NCBI RefSeq assembly: GCF_011075055.1
Contig: NC_058146.1
Coordinates: 6,386,001-6,450,000 of the forward strand
Reading direction: 5' to 3'
From: Mangifera indica
Taxonomy: Eukaryota > Streptophyta > Magnoliopsida > Sapindales > Anacardiaceae
DNA: 64,000 nucleotides
Below are positions 11,349 to 22,929 of this stretch, piece after piece (within the stretch, counting starts at the first letter, position 1; each line of letters begins with the position of its first letter). The notes under the pieces are model-generated. The model was not told where the DNA came from and ran no database searches. It was given only the letters and a program-made list of their open reading frames with translations. The translations under genes and the position numbers were made by a program.

Positions 11349-12874
11349 TACACTAGTTTTGGCTCTTCAAATTCTAGATTTTGTTACTACAATAACTACA
11401 ATTTTAACTCAACCTAGACATTTCTGCAAAGGATGCAAAAGATACCAGACCAAAGGTCGGTCCCTCTGGAACGTCCCCGTCAGTGGCGGATGCCGGAAGA
11501 ACTGAAGAGGTACGTCCATAAGATCATCACCTGATCATCATCATCTTCACAACAATGATGAAAATAACAATAATACAGTTTCTTCAAAGTGTTTCGGAAA
11601 TGGGATTGCAGATGAAGCCATTTCTTCACATAGTTTTGGAAGCAAAATTAATAGCAACATTTCAAGTTCGGGTTCTTCTGGTTCACATATTAATCTTGCT
11701 CTTGTTTATGCAAATTTCTTCATTAATCAACAGCCGGAAAATTCCAAGGAGATGAATAATAATAACAGAGTTAATTACTAGCAGCTGAAGATCTGAGTTT
11801 TAATAATAGGGAGGACTATTTCCCACCTAACTTTTGATGCGTTTTCAAAATGTCACTCACGGCAGATGAAAATCCACTTTTCCCACCCATGACCAAACTG
11901 TTATCCAATTTTTTAGTTAGAGATAGGGGCAAAATTGTCATTTACTTTTAAAACCTTAAAACTTTAAAATTTTACCGTTTCCCCCTCCAGGTTTTAAAAA
12001 CTATTAACTAACCCATCCTCAAAGTTTGAAAAGTTTAGATTTCACCCTTAGGGTTTGCTTCCTTCTCCGGCCACCACCGACGCCCGACGCAATCGATCGA
12101 TCTCCCATCTCCGACTACAAAGGATGATGAAGGACGACCCTTCGTCGCTCAGATCTGGACGACGAAGGATTGTCTAGATCTGGAAGAACAGACGAAGGAC
12201 GGCGAAGAGTCGTCCTTCGTCTCTTCGTCGCATTGTGTCCGTCTTTTCGTCGCACCGTGCGACGAGGAGATGAAGATCTCTTCATCGCACCATCGTTGTC
12301 GCACCAGGAGAAGGAGGAGGCCGGTGACAACGCCGGAGATGAAGTTGAAGAATGAGGGTGAAACTGTTAGTTTTGAAAGTTATGGGGGGCGGCTGTATTT
12401 TAAAAAATATGGAAACCCTAGGTTTGGGGGTGAAAATGTGAGTTTTCAAAGTTTAAAAACTTTAGGTAAGGTAAAATATTAGTTTTTAAAACCTAAGGGG
12501 GGTGAATGGTAAAACTCTCACATAAATTTTGGGATGAATTGTACAGACTAAATTGAGGGGTATTTTTGTCATTTCATCTAATAAGGGTAAAATAGATATT
12601 TTATCTTTATGCAAACAGATATCATCCATATTAACGACTCATGGGTGAAAAAGTGAATTTTTATCTGTTGTGGGTGACATTTTGAAAACGCATCAAAAGT
12701 TAGGTGGGAAATAGACCTTTCTCCCTTAATAATAATGATCCAATTTATTACAGTTCCATATTTCAAGATCAATCAATATTGCAGAGTACTGAAGATCAAA
12801 TGTGGCTAAATTCTCAATTGATGATGTATCTGAACGATCAAATTTTGGAAGCAGCAGCCGTTGACTGGACCTGA
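11349..12874 (+). pseudogene. Decayed Dof zinc-finger transcription factor gene, split by a transposon
   Basis: The Dof domain is recognisable: RFCYYNNYN, then [21 protein letters not shown], then [10 protein letters not shown] (11349-11502). Damage is clear. The first two zinc-binding cysteines of the usual CPRC read YTSF, so two ligands are missing. A one-base shift lies in the run at about 11401-11405. A TGA stop at 11503-11505 follows CRKN. Downstream the frame stays open and keeps a Dof-like C-terminal block, INLALVYANF followed by NQQPENSK, up to a stop near 11780. A 917-bp MULE-type element (11809-12725) is inserted, and coding-like sequence resumes after it (DQSILQSTEDQMWLNSQL, then MMYLNDQILEAAAVDW) up to a stop at 12872-12874. 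Dof proteins are plant-specific C2C2 factors binding AAAG. No start codon is left. I read this as an old dead copy. Confidence 0.8.
11809..12725. mobile_element. Non-autonomous MULE-type element inside the Dof pseudogene
   Basis: A perfect 9-bp target duplication, TTAATAATA, lies at 11800-11808 and 12726-12734. The terminal inverted repeats are about 100 bp; both ends contain CTATTTCCCACCTAACTT followed by GATGCGTTTTCAAAATGTCA. The centre (12060-12350) is GC-rich, with many interleaved CCTTCGTC and GACGAAGG motifs that could fold strongly. No transposase is encoded. Small overlapping frames in the centre look like by-products of that repetitive composition. Confidence 0.85.
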
Positions 12875-13057
12875 TATTCATCAGCATCAAACGGTTCAAG
12901 ATCCAAATCTTTTCTTTTGCAATCGGAGTCCATTAAATTTCTCAAATGATGAAACTCTCATCAAGATTTCAGAAATTAAATTTTGATTTTACATCAAAGT
13001 TATATATAATTATGTATAGATCAATATTAAGTATATGGATACTTCTAATTAGTAAAT

Positions 13058-13623
13058 GGCCAAATGACTATGTCCCATCCAATGTTTGATGCAAACCTAA
13101 CTTTTCACTTGTTAACTATTGAAAATTTAAATACTTGTTCGTCTATTAAATTTCATTATTACTATTAGGGGTAAAATTGTTATTTAATAAAAATATTTTA
13201 AAAAATTATAAATTCATTAGCCAAAGTGTTAAAGCCTTCATCCGACCGATTTATATGTCGATCGATGCATAGATCAACCGAACTGATCTATGCACCGCAC
13301 AAATCTGAGACATTGGTCAATGATTCATTCTCGTCTTGGAGATGGGAGGGAAAAAGGTTGGTTGGCTTTGGTCGTTGGAGAAACAGCAAAGGAGAAAATT
13401 TAAACCTTAGGGGGGAAATAGTTATTTTTCAAACTTTGGGTTTAGGAAAAAATTATTAGTTTTTAAACTTAGGAAAAATATGCTCACATATTTTTATTAA
13501 ATGATAATTTTATCTTGACAGTAACAATAAAATTTAATAGACGGATAAACATTTAAATTTTTAATAATTAACAAATAAAAAGTTAGTTTGCATCCAACCT
13601 TGGGTGGGAAACATCAGTTCGTC
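13058..13623. mobile_element. Non-autonomous MULE-type element, 9-bp duplication with two changes
   Basis: The left end reads GGCCAAATGACTATGTCCCA, very close to the end of the full-length MULE at 41990 (GGCCAAACGACTATTTCCCA). The inverted repeats run about 130 bp and include TGTTAACTATTGAAAATTT and CGTCTATTAAATTT. The flanks TTAGTAAAT (13049-13057) and CTAATAAAT (13624-13632) agree at 7 of 9 positions. The 77-residue frame inside (13226-13459) has no recognisable domain. Confidence 0.75.
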
Positions 13624-13952
13624 CTAATAAATTAATGGTGTACCTATGAATTGAAATTTTTAGTTCAATTCAGCTGAAAAATCTACTTCATTATTACATT
13701 ACATCTTTTTGCCTTCGTCAAAATGAGAGATTATTAAAACAATTGATGTTCTATTGATCCTTATAAATTATAATAGAAAAATTCAATCTGATTTTTAATT
13801 GATTAAACAAAAACAATACACTTTAATTTTGATAATAGACAATCATTTTGAAAACTAATAATCAGAAGAATAATAATAAAAAAAAAGAAGATATTTTGAA
13901 TATAATTTTTATGACATTACACTTTTATTGTCTCTTCTGTACATTTTCAAAA

Positions 13953-14330
13953 GGCCAAAAGGCCTTTTCCCACCCAAGGTTTATTACAAACCTAAATTAG
14001 CATATATTAAATATTAAAAATTTAAACTCTTACTTATAAAGTGTTAAAATTAATAAAAATAATTAGTTCTAAAATAAAATAGTTATTTATCTAGTAATTT
14101 GTTAAAAATAATAAAATATTATCAATTTTTCTCGTAGATTTAAAAAATTAATAATTTTCTTTTAAAATTAAATTTTAAAAAATAACATTTTTTTACTATT
14201 AAATTTTATATTTTTCCACGAGTTTTCTCTTACCTTTTTCTCCTTCCAACAATATTCTCTCCCTTTTCCATCTTCTCCAGTAATGAAAACTAGATCGCTG
14301 TTGTTAGAAACATGTTTTACTATCATCTTC
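13953..14330. mobile_element. Truncated MULE-type element, left end only
   Basis: It starts GGCCAAAAGGCCTTTTCCCA followed by CCCAAGGTTTATTACAAACC, a typical left end of the local MULE-type family. It then has the TTTCTTTTAAAATTAAATTTT and CTTTTTCTCCTTCC inner sequence of that family. No matching right end is seen before 14400, so the element is truncated. The end coordinate is approximate. Confidence 0.5.
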
Positions 14331-14930
14331 TCTTCTCATCAAATATACTAAATTAACCAATCCTATATAATTTTTTCTTAGTGTACTAATAGAAAACTTG
14401 ACTATTAAAATTCAAATTCATCGTGAAAACCAAATCAAATTCCAAAGTTACGGTAGATATGAAAGTTTCATAAACCGAGCAAGTCATTAATTTATGTCCA
14501 GAAGACGATGTACAAGCTTGAAAACTTCAATACTAAACATTACATTTAATATCATCCAATTCAAACTTTCTGAAATCAAAATCATATATGGATTTTATTT
14601 TATAATATGTTTGTTTGGTAGGAAAATTTCAACTTTTCGATTAACTACAAATCAAGTAATTAATTAAAATATTATACATGATCCCAGATATGTACTCCCA
14701 AGGTCCGTGAAACTAACTTCAACCATTATCTCATTTAGTGTCTAAATTGTGTGGGATAAGATTTTGATAAAATCTTTATCTTAAATTTAAAAATTTGTTT
14801 CGCATATGTACCAAGTCAATTATGGATTATGTTAATTAAATTAAAGTAATCATAATTTCTAGAAACGCATATTGAGTGTGGAGAGTCACAATCCTAGTAA
14901 GATCATTTTAATTAAAAATAATAGAGTGAG
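14331..14930. other. Gene-free AT-rich stretch
   Basis: About 600 bp with no coding frame of note and no repeat I could pair within the window. Confidence 0.5.
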
Positions 14931-15645
14931 TTATATTTTCCCACTCAAGGTTAGGTTCAGAAACACGACATAAATGATACTTCTTACTTAAAATTAAACC
15001 CTGTACTAAAAAATTAACAATATAAAGATAAATTATCTTAGCTGCTATTACTCACTGAAGTTACCATAATGACCATTAGAGCTTGTAAAAACTAACAAAA
15101 TGGTCATTGAAGACACGAAAAATGGTTTTGGAGAGGTGACAGATGGTAGGGGAAGAAGAAGAAAACGACAATGGTGGGGGGTGGACTTCATGTACAACCA
15201 CAGTGGGGTGGGGCCAATCGACTAGGCTTGTCAAACTTCTAAGAGATGGTGGGAAAGAAGAAGATGAAGAATAAGAAGGTGCTGGTTGGGGGTTGACTAG
15301 GCTTGCGAAAGTGGTGTGAGATGGTGGGGAAGAAGAAGAAAGCAATGGTGGTGAAGGGGAAGGTTGGACGAAGAAAAAGAGGGTGACTGTGAAAGGATTT
15401 GGAAAGAAGGGGATCTTAATAGAAATTTGATATATAAAGAGTTTTTTCAATTTTTGTTAATTTGGGATGATATAATAATTTGAAAAGTAATATAATTAAG
15501 GATACTATGAAAACTTCACTCTTAACGTTATGTCAAATTGCTTTTTGTTGTTAATAGAGTTTAATTTTAAGTAAAAAATTGTGATCTATATTATCAAAAA
15601 TAAAAAAGTGTTTTTAGATCAAACCTTATGTGGGAATTAAAGTAT
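14931..15645. mobile_element. Probable non-autonomous MULE-type element
   Basis: The left end contains ATATTTTCCCACTCAAGGTT and the right end, inverted, contains TTAATTCCCACATAAGGTT. The GA-rich centre (15110-15400) creates a 124-residue minus-strand frame of Pro/Ser-rich low-complexity sequence, which I do not regard as a gene. I found no clean 9-bp duplication, so the ends are approximate. Confidence 0.5.
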
Positions 15646-17520
15646 AATGCATTAATTCATAATCCATTAATCAATGATTATTTTTCAAAATTAAATGATT
15701 TTATTGAAATCTTTGTCAATATAGTACTATTCTTTAATTAATAATCCATTGATCAATGGTTGTTTTTCAAAATTAAATGATATAAACTAAACAGATTAGT
15801 CATGAATTAAGTATGATTTGGAGGTTTTAGTTTTAACTTAATTATTGAAATTTTAAACACTCATCTATGAGTAGATCAATTTAACAGAACAAGTTCACAT
15901 TGGAAATAGAAACAACGAAGGAGAGAAAAAGAGACAAGCCGGTGCCGAAAAAAGGAGAAAGAAAAAGAAAAAATATAACATTTAAAAGTTTTATCATAAA
16001 AAAAGTTGTTAATTTTTTAAATTTAAGAGAGAAATAACTAATATTTTATTATTTTTAATATATGACTAGTTAAATTTATGATTTTACTTTTAAAACTTAA
16101 CAGATCTAAATAATTTTAACCATTCATAAGTAAGTGTTAGAGTTTTCAATAATTAAATGATATTAATTTAAGAATATAATAAATTTTAAGTGAGAATAAA
16201 CCGTTTGGCCGATAAAAAATTATATAATTTTAGCATTACGTTTTTAGACATGAATGGTGTCGATTCAGTATGTAGTCTTTGAGAAATTAATCTGCGAACC
16301 ATAATGTAGTCAGTTAATTAATTAAAGTCTTAATTAAAATTTAGCTTCTAGAAACCTGAAAAACTTCCTCACTTAATTGAATTGTTTTCACTCTTTCAAT
16401 GTCCTCAACTTCGTCACGTAACATAATAAAATATATCCTTCATTTACATTAAATGAACTAAAAACTTATGACTTGATTGACTCGTAATATAATTGTTCTC
16501 AAATTTTGTAACAAAATACGTATTTTCTTCATATGGGAAGGTTAAAAAAAAGATATATTTTAAAATAAAATCCTGAAATTATTTAATCATCAGTATTAGA
16601 AAACTTAAGTATGACTTAATTACATTAAGATATGTTAATTACACATCTGACATATAATTAATTGGAATGGCAACTTAATCGGAGAAATTTACTATCCAGA
16701 GAACTTCTTTAGACTTTGACTATACAATAAAGTAATTTGGAACGGCTCAAAATATTTCTGAAATTGAAAACACTGACTGGTCGTTGCAGGAAGTCAAAAA
16801 TACATTAAATGTGAGGCCGTCGTCGGTTAGTAAAATCGTAATCTGGAATTTTTTAATTTAAAACGAATTAAAGTATATTTTGTATGTATATATTTTTACG
16901 GGGTATTATCATATTTTTAAATATATATTATTAACGATATATTATATTAAACTCGTATATATATATTTCATATTTTTCTGTATTTGAATTTTATAATTAT
17001 TTTTTTATAAACATATTTTTTATTTTTTATCATATCATATTTATATAATTTCAGTATCACTTTTTTTCTATTTCTATATTTGCTAACTAAGGTGGTGACT
17101 CATGTAAAATTGATAATTATAATAAAAGTTTTCAAAAAAAGATTATTTTTATAATGAATTTTATACAAGTAAATTTATATTTCATTTATTCAATATATTT
17201 CATTCATTTTCGTTTCTTCTCACATCATGAATATAATAAGCCTTCATGTTATCAAAAGAAATATATTAGAAATTGTATAAAATATATTTGAAAATACACA
17301 TGACAAAATTTAATTCCAGATAGAAGAAAAAGACTTTTATGGTGGCTGGTGTGAACATTCAAAGTTGAGAGGGGCCGGCTAACTTCTTTTACTTCGGTAG
17401 GACGATGGACCAGCCAGTAATTAAAATACATACGACGGATCAGCAGCTTGGTCTTCACTTTCTTCCGGACCAAAATATAAATAAATAAAGGAATAATATA
17501 AAACTGTGAGAAGAAATATT
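15646..17520. other. Gene-free AT-rich stretch with short direct repeats
   Basis: A sequence of about 45 bp (AATCCATTAATCAATGATT, then TTTTTCAAAATTAAATGAT) at about 15655 recurs at about 15738 with few changes. A MULE-type right end (AAGTGAGAATAAACCGTTTGGCC) finishes near 16210. 16890-17060 is nearly pure A/T. No gene is supported. Confidence 0.5.
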
Positions 17521-17526
17521 ATATTT

Positions 17527-17694
17527 TTATTGACCCCGACCGGTGGAGCCGCCACAAGGCATATGTTGTTCAAAGGTGGTTTGCGGCCAACTTGAGTGCA
17601 TAATTGGACCCAAATATTCTTCTTCAAACCATTCATACACCTGCTCTGCACCTTCTTTTAAGGTTTGATTTAACCTCACAGACTTCGTATTGTA
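17527..17694 (-). pseudogene. Orphan terminal-exon-like coding relic, unknown family
   Basis: On the minus strand about 55 codons are open and of natural protein composition, unlike their surroundings: NTKSVRLNQTLKEGAEQVY, then EWFEEEYLGPIMHSSWPQTT, then FEQHMPCGGSTGRGQ and a TAA stop at 17527-17529. There is no start codon. Upstream on that strand is a poly-A tract rather than a normal acceptor with a pyrimidine tract, so the 5' part is missing. I do not recognise the family. The better GC content and acidic/aromatic pattern suggest the last exon of a lost gene or a partial retrocopy. Confidence 0.35.
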
Positions 17695-17699
17695 TTTTT

Positions 17700-18244
17700 T
17701 TTTTTTTTTTGGTTATTTTAAGTAGATATTCGCAAGCTAATGGTCTATTCTAAACGTAAAAAATGCCTAAGAACAGGTAATATTGATTACTTTGATTAAA
17801 ATCTTCTTTTCTTTCTCATATAAAAATTTATTACGGATTGATGATTAACTTGATTTTCGCTACAAAAAATATTAGGTTAAACAGATTATCACCAATTATC
17901 TTAAATCAAGTTGAACATAAAATTTGTAAATCCACAAGATGAAATGTAACCAAAAAAACAAAAAATTATCTTAAACGGTCTTCATCTAAGACGAAAATAA
18001 TTTAGTATTTGTCTCGGTCGAAAATGGCTGGAGAGAGAAGGGAGAGAGATCGGAGGGAGATACAAAACTTAAATTATGAGATTTTTAAACCTGAAGGAAA
18101 AAAATAATAAAACTTAAATTTTTTATTAAATAACGGTTTTATCTTTAATTTTAATTGAGATTTTTAATAAAAATTTGTTTATAATTAGGTGCTAAGTTTT
18201 AAAAAATCGAATGATAAGAGTTTAAGATTTTACTATATCTTAAA
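17700..18244. other. Gene-free DNA with a MULE-type fragment ending at the duplication boundary
   Basis: From about 17960 the sequence shows the inner half of a MULE-type non-autonomous element (GGAGAGAGAAGGGAGAGAG, then AAATAACGGTTTTATC) and ends TGAGAATAAGTCTT at 18245, the inverse of the AAGACTTATTCTCA end motif. The tandem duplication of unit A starts exactly here. Confidence 0.5.
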
Positions 18245-18686
18245 TGAGAATAAGTCTTTTGATATTAAAACATTATTGTAAGACATTAATAATTCATATG
18301 ATATGATTAATTAAATAGGAGATGATCTTTATTTAAATCTGGTTTCACTCCCATCGATTCCAAAGTAAATTATTAAGAAGTCAAAGTCTTTACGAATAGC
18401 CAATTTATGCACATAATTTACTCACTCCCCATATATATTCAGTAATTTTATTCCTTGATTTCACGGCTTTTATATTTAAAAGATCATCAAATCCAAATTA
18501 AAATTAAAAAAAAAAATCGCATACGCCATGAAACATTTAGTGGACACAGCTTTTGATTCATCTAGCATCTGTTTACTATTGTATAATTAACAACTTATAC
18601 ACAAAAAATGGTAAAAAAAAATTAGAGAAAAAGTGAGTCAAATTGATGATTTTTTTTCCCTTTCCCTATCGATCTCTCTGAATAAA

Positions 18687-19934
18687 TCAAGCTACTGGAT
18701 TTGAACCAATAAAACTATTTGGTATGCATGGAGAATTCTTCCACGCCCGGGCGTGCATTTTCAGTATTTCTCTAGCTTTATCTTTTGTCTTGCTACCGCA
18801 ATCAACCTGAAGCACCAAACACAATTTCGCTACAACGCCTAGTTGCAACATCTCTTGAAGAACAGTGGTGGTTGCGGAGAACTTTGAAATCGAAAGCAAA
18901 ATCCGGATGGCCCTTTCGCTTGCCACTTGCGAAACCCTAAGTATCTTCTTCGATACTATTGCCATTCCTGCCCCGTGCTTCAATAGCTCGGCTCTTCCTT
19001 CAGCACATTGGCAAAGAAAATCAATCGTCATTAGAATGAGCTCGCAATCCCTTCTCTCGCACTTCTCCAAGAGAAGATCGATAAGGATCGAAACGGCGCC
19101 GGCTTCGACCGCTTTCACTCGGTTTCTTCCCCATGGAAGAAGATTTATGAGTGATTGCAGTGCTGCTTTTGAGGCTTGTCGAGAGATTTGGTCCCGTAAA
19201 ATCTTGATTATTTCGATGAAGAACTGGGGGCTTAAGTTGGTGAGTTTGATTGGATCCGCCACTTCGAGCATTGATTTTAATAATAATACTGCATAAGCTT
19301 TAGACTCGAAGGTTCCACGTTGCATGATTTGTGTCAACGACTCAATAAACTCCCCATTTTTGTTCATGAGATTCTTCAATCCGACGTCGGATAATTGAAG
19401 ATTGCACAAAATGCTCAAAGCTTCTTCAGTCAGGCCGGTGAAGTCGAACCCATCTTCGTTTGATTCTTCAAACGATACAAAACAAAACTTGTTCATGACA
19501 ATCGACGCCAAGAACTCGACAGCGCCGGCAGCCTCTAAGCAGCGTTTGTTTGTATCATTTTCCGATGCTATTGATCTCAGCCCCTTCAGGCACTTAAGCT
19601 GCAACTGTGGCGACGATTTTGCATCTCTTATGAGCTTTGAAATCTGAGCCTTGCTGACCGGCGGCTTCGGCGTTGGAATTCTCTCAATACCGTAGGAAGC
19701 GTTGAGAGTACACCAGGATTGAATCAGCCGGCGAACAGCGTGATTCGGCGTCAAATCATAGTCAGTCGGCAACACTTGTTTTGTCACCGGACAAGTGTTG
19801 TTTTTCTCTGAAAATAACCATTTCTCGATGCTTTGACGATCATATGTAATTCCGGTCGACACCGTCACCGGATCTTTCATAATCTCCAGCGAGATTGGGC
19901 AGAGAAAATACTGCGGAACATCAATTTCCTCCAT
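18687..19934 (-). CDS. Plant U-box ARM E3 ubiquitin ligase, PUB22/23/24 type (copy A)
   Basis: Single-exon gene of 415 residues, start ATG at 19932-19934. Residues 5-80 are a U-box with the class hallmarks: FLCPISLEIMKDPV, TGITYDR, CPVTKQ and LTPNHAVRRLI. The U-box is a RING-like fold held by salt bridges that recruits E2 enzymes. Residues about 95-400 form armadillo-type helical repeats (for example AAGAVEFLASIV, SILCNLQLSD, LLPWGRNRVKAVEAGAVSIL), which bind substrate. Length and architecture match class-IV PUB proteins such as Arabidopsis PUB22, PUB23 and PUB24, cytosolic negative regulators of PAMP-triggered immunity and drought signalling. It differs from copy B at only four residues (T169S, S199L, T357S, G380S). 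Which PUB member it is cannot be decided here, so no symbol is given. Confidence 0.95.
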   Translation of the reverse strand: MEEIDVPQYFLCPISLEIMKDPVTVSTGITYDRQSIEKWLFSEKNNTCPVTKQVLPTDYDLTPNHAVRRLIQSWCTLNASYGIERIPTPKPPVSKAQISKLIRDAKSSPQLQLKCLKGLRSIASENDTNKRCLEAAGAVEFLASIVMNKFCFVSFEESNEDGFDFTGLTEEALSILCNLQLSDVGLKNLMNKNGEFIESLTQIMQRGTFESKAYAVLLLKSMLEVADPIKLTNLSPQFFIEIIKILRDQISRQASKAALQSLINLLPWGRNRVKAVEAGAVSILIDLLLEKCERRDCELILMTIDFLCQCAEGRAELLKHGAGMAIVSKKILRVSQVASERAIRILLSISKFSATTTVLQEMLQLGVVAKLCLVLQVDCGSKTKDKAREILKMHARAWKNSPCIPNSFIGSNPVA

Positions 19935-20040
19935 GAAAATTAGAACTTGAAGTTGTTTGAATTTCTTAGAGTATCAGACTGAAAGTATGTGAGAGAATTT
20001 AAGTTTCTGAATTGGTTATGGCAAAGAGACGATTTGGCTT

Positions 20041-20050
20041 TATTTATATA
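20041..20050 (-). promoter_or_regulatory. TATA box of U-box gene copy A
   Basis: The minus strand reads TATATAAATA about 107 bp upstream of the start codon, and the same box is kept in copy B. A GGTCAA/TTGACC W-box core lies about 30 bp further upstream and TTGACT lies near 20101. W-boxes bind WRKY factors and would fit pathogen-inducible expression known for PUB22/23/24. Their role here is inferred. Confidence 0.6.
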
Positions 20051-20305
20051 GGAGTGAGATATTCAAAACGAGAAGGTCAAAAACACGGGAGGGATTGAGA
20101 TTGACTTTTCTACGAAGAAGAAGAAAGTAGAAAAACTAAGATGTTTAACAAAGTACCAGGTCACAAACGGCTGATTGGTTTTTTTTATATTTTGCATGTG
20201 GGGAAATAAGATCGGTTTGACTTTACCTGGATAAGAAGAGAAGTGTTGTTGCTGCGCTGGTTGCTGTGTCAACCTCGCGTTCGGTCTGTGTTGGGTTGCC
20301 GACAA

Positions 20306-20996
20306 AAGAGATAAATATTCGAACCTGAGTGGGTTTCGTGGCCGCTGCCTAAGCCTGCACTCTTTACTCCCGCTTGGCCTTCAGTTGTCTCGTCTAATAA
20401 TTTTGACCAAAAATGTATAAATAAACTACTGAATTTTATTTTATTGAAAATATTTAAAAAATTAAAATACAACTTAAAAAATATTAATGCGTAGTTTTTT
20501 AAAACTAAAACTACAAAAAAACTTTGAAACTTTTTAAAATTAAACTAAATCAGAAAAATAAAGATTGATTTGATTTTGATTATAATTTAATATGGCATAG
20601 TTAATAAATAATAGTTGTATTATCTTTTCTAAGAACATGAAAATATATATATAATATGAACATAAAAATAAAATAAAAAATAAATATGAGATATATATAA
20701 AATAAATATGTAAATAAAATGAAAAAATAAATATGAGTAATTTATAAAATAAACACGTAAATAAAATAAAAGAATAAATATAACAATAAATTGTATATCT
20801 AATTACTTATTAAAATATTATATGAAATATGGTTATATATAAATCTATGTTAATAAAATATGGTTTATAGTTTAGTTCGATTTGAAAATTAATTAACTAT
20901 AATCTAAATTGTAAATTATTATTTTTTAAATATCTCAATTTAAATCAAATTAAATTATATTTTTTAATCAATTTAATTTAATTTTATAATTTGAAT

Positions 20997-21040
<44 letters not shown>

Positions 21041-22860
21041 AAAATTATACCGCTACTGTAATTGTTAGTCTTCTGGAATAATGAATTTGGATAATAATGT
21101 CATGACTAGCATCAGAAACAGTTTGTAGCACATGGTTTAATCTTATTCCATGCATTTCCGCCCACACAAAGGCAGAATTATTATTTCCCACACGTTTATA
21201 TTTCTTCCCCTCCCGTTCAACCTCCCAATCAATTTCCATATATCAAATTGAAATTCTGAAGTCAGCTTCCCACCCAATTGCAATTGACTATGTGGTTTAG
21301 CTGCGGCCACATAAATTTCATACTAAAAACTTATATTTTTTAACATAGAATTTAAATCATATATTTTATACTTAGAGTTCTAATATAGGATCATATTATG
21401 CAGCCCTAACATTCATGTTGTTGGTTATGTGCCAATTCTCTATTAACCCCACTATAATATAGTGTGTCACCACCTATATCGCATGATTTAAGTTAGGAGA
21501 TGCTAGCTCTCTACCAGCCCGATACAATGTCGACACTACCACTTATACAACATGATTTTAGTTGAAAGATATAGTGATGACTTTGATATTAAATAATACG
21601 AATCTTAGGATAATTACACTTCAAAAATTAATTATTAAAATTAGAGAGTTTAAGGTCATATATGTCTTATATTAAAAACTTATATTTTACACTTAAAATC
21701 TTACCGTATAGGTGAAAAAGGATGTCAAAATCACCCAAATTTAGTAACACTGAACCCTCTTGCATCCTCTCTTGGTCAATCCTATTCACCAAAAATTTGG
21801 TATTCGGGCTTCCTTCCTCACCTCACATTGATTGCAAGCCGCTAGCTCACTAGAAAAACTACGAAGAATCGGAATTGGGATCATATTTTAAATTCTATCA
21901 GTGGTGAATGTGAACAAGGTTTGGTGGCAGAATCTTGTTGACTAAAGCCTTGGCAACACTCCCTGTTAGCATCTTGTAGTAGGGATCTTTCCAGAAGATT
22001 CCAGAAGAAAGACTAGAGCCTGGGTGACACCACACAATCGATTCTTGCTTGCTAGAGCGTCTTATTAACAACGCCACCAACAGTCTTCTGCCTCAACGTT
22101 AAAGCAAAAAGCCTAAAAAGATTAATGTGAAAATAACCCAATAAAAGAAAAAGGGAAATATCAGTTTTGTCATAGAGAATATAATCAAATTCATTTACTT
22201 TACTGCTACTTTATCCGTTCATATCATTTTTGGCGCATAGAGATGCTTGCCATGTGATTTCAACACACACATTTTTTTTTTATTTGAGTTGTGTGATGAT
22301 GAACACAATTTTTGTATACAAATAATGTATTATTATGTGATTAAATAATTAAAAATTAAAAATAAAATAATATCTAATAACATAATATCATATTATTATT
22401 TGTATAAATAATTTTATTTTTTTTATTTTTGACTTTTAGAGTGAATTTTAATAATCTAAAATTGAAGTTTTTTGAATAAATTTAAAGTCAAACCTAGTGG
22501 CCACCGCCAAATTACGACCATTCTTTTAAGGCAATAATAATGGAATAATTTTACAATATTTGAAAAAATGGCTGTGTACTGTTATTTTGCATGCGGGGTG
22601 TCGTTGTAGTCCACCAGAGGAGTTTGAATTCTTTATTTTAGAGGCCTATAAATATAAATGTCCATTTGTTTATTAGTTGGATATTACAAATTTTTTTTTT
22701 TGATGCAATCAATAGATTATTCTTCGTTGAACAGAAATGCCAACAAAACTGAAAGTCAAAAATCAAAATAACATATTTACTGTTTTTTAGATACAAATAG
22801 CCCGATTCAGTATGGATAATAAAATAAATCTATTGGTTAATAATACAAACCCTGTTAAAA
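20306..22860. other. Non-coding flank of unit A shared with unit B
   Basis: AT-rich non-coding DNA collinear with 34189-36800 in unit B. It contains (AT)19 at 20999-21036 and two short frames kept in both units (21045-21239 and 21898-22080). The second begins with TTG rather than ATG and has accumulated more amino-acid changes than the U-box gene, so neither is called a gene. Around 22500-22640 the two units are almost identical. Confidence 0.5.
20999..21036. repeat. (AT)19 microsatellite, expanded only in unit A
   Basis: A pure AT run of 38 bp. The matching site in unit B (near 34930) has only a short ATATATGTATAT, so the expansion followed the duplication or was lost in B. Confidence 0.9.
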
Positions 22861-22929
22861 TTTATGAGACCAAGAAATTGTCTTTGACTGTAATAAAACT
22901 AGCCAGAGAGGGAGACAAGATAGACTAGG

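Noticed and set aside
15076..15450. 124-codon Pro/Ser-rich minus-strand frame
   Set aside because: Produced by a GA-rich tract in the centre of a MULE-type element; low complexity and no homolog-like features.
21045..21239. 64-codon minus-strand frame kept in unit B (34951-35145)
   Set aside because: Conserved only because the segment was recently duplicated; no recognisable domain. It could be a relic exon but cannot be supported.
21898..22080. 60-codon minus-strand frame kept in unit B (35846-36028)
   Set aside because: Starts at TTG, and the two copies differ by about five residues in 60, a much higher rate than the U-box gene, so no sign of constraint.
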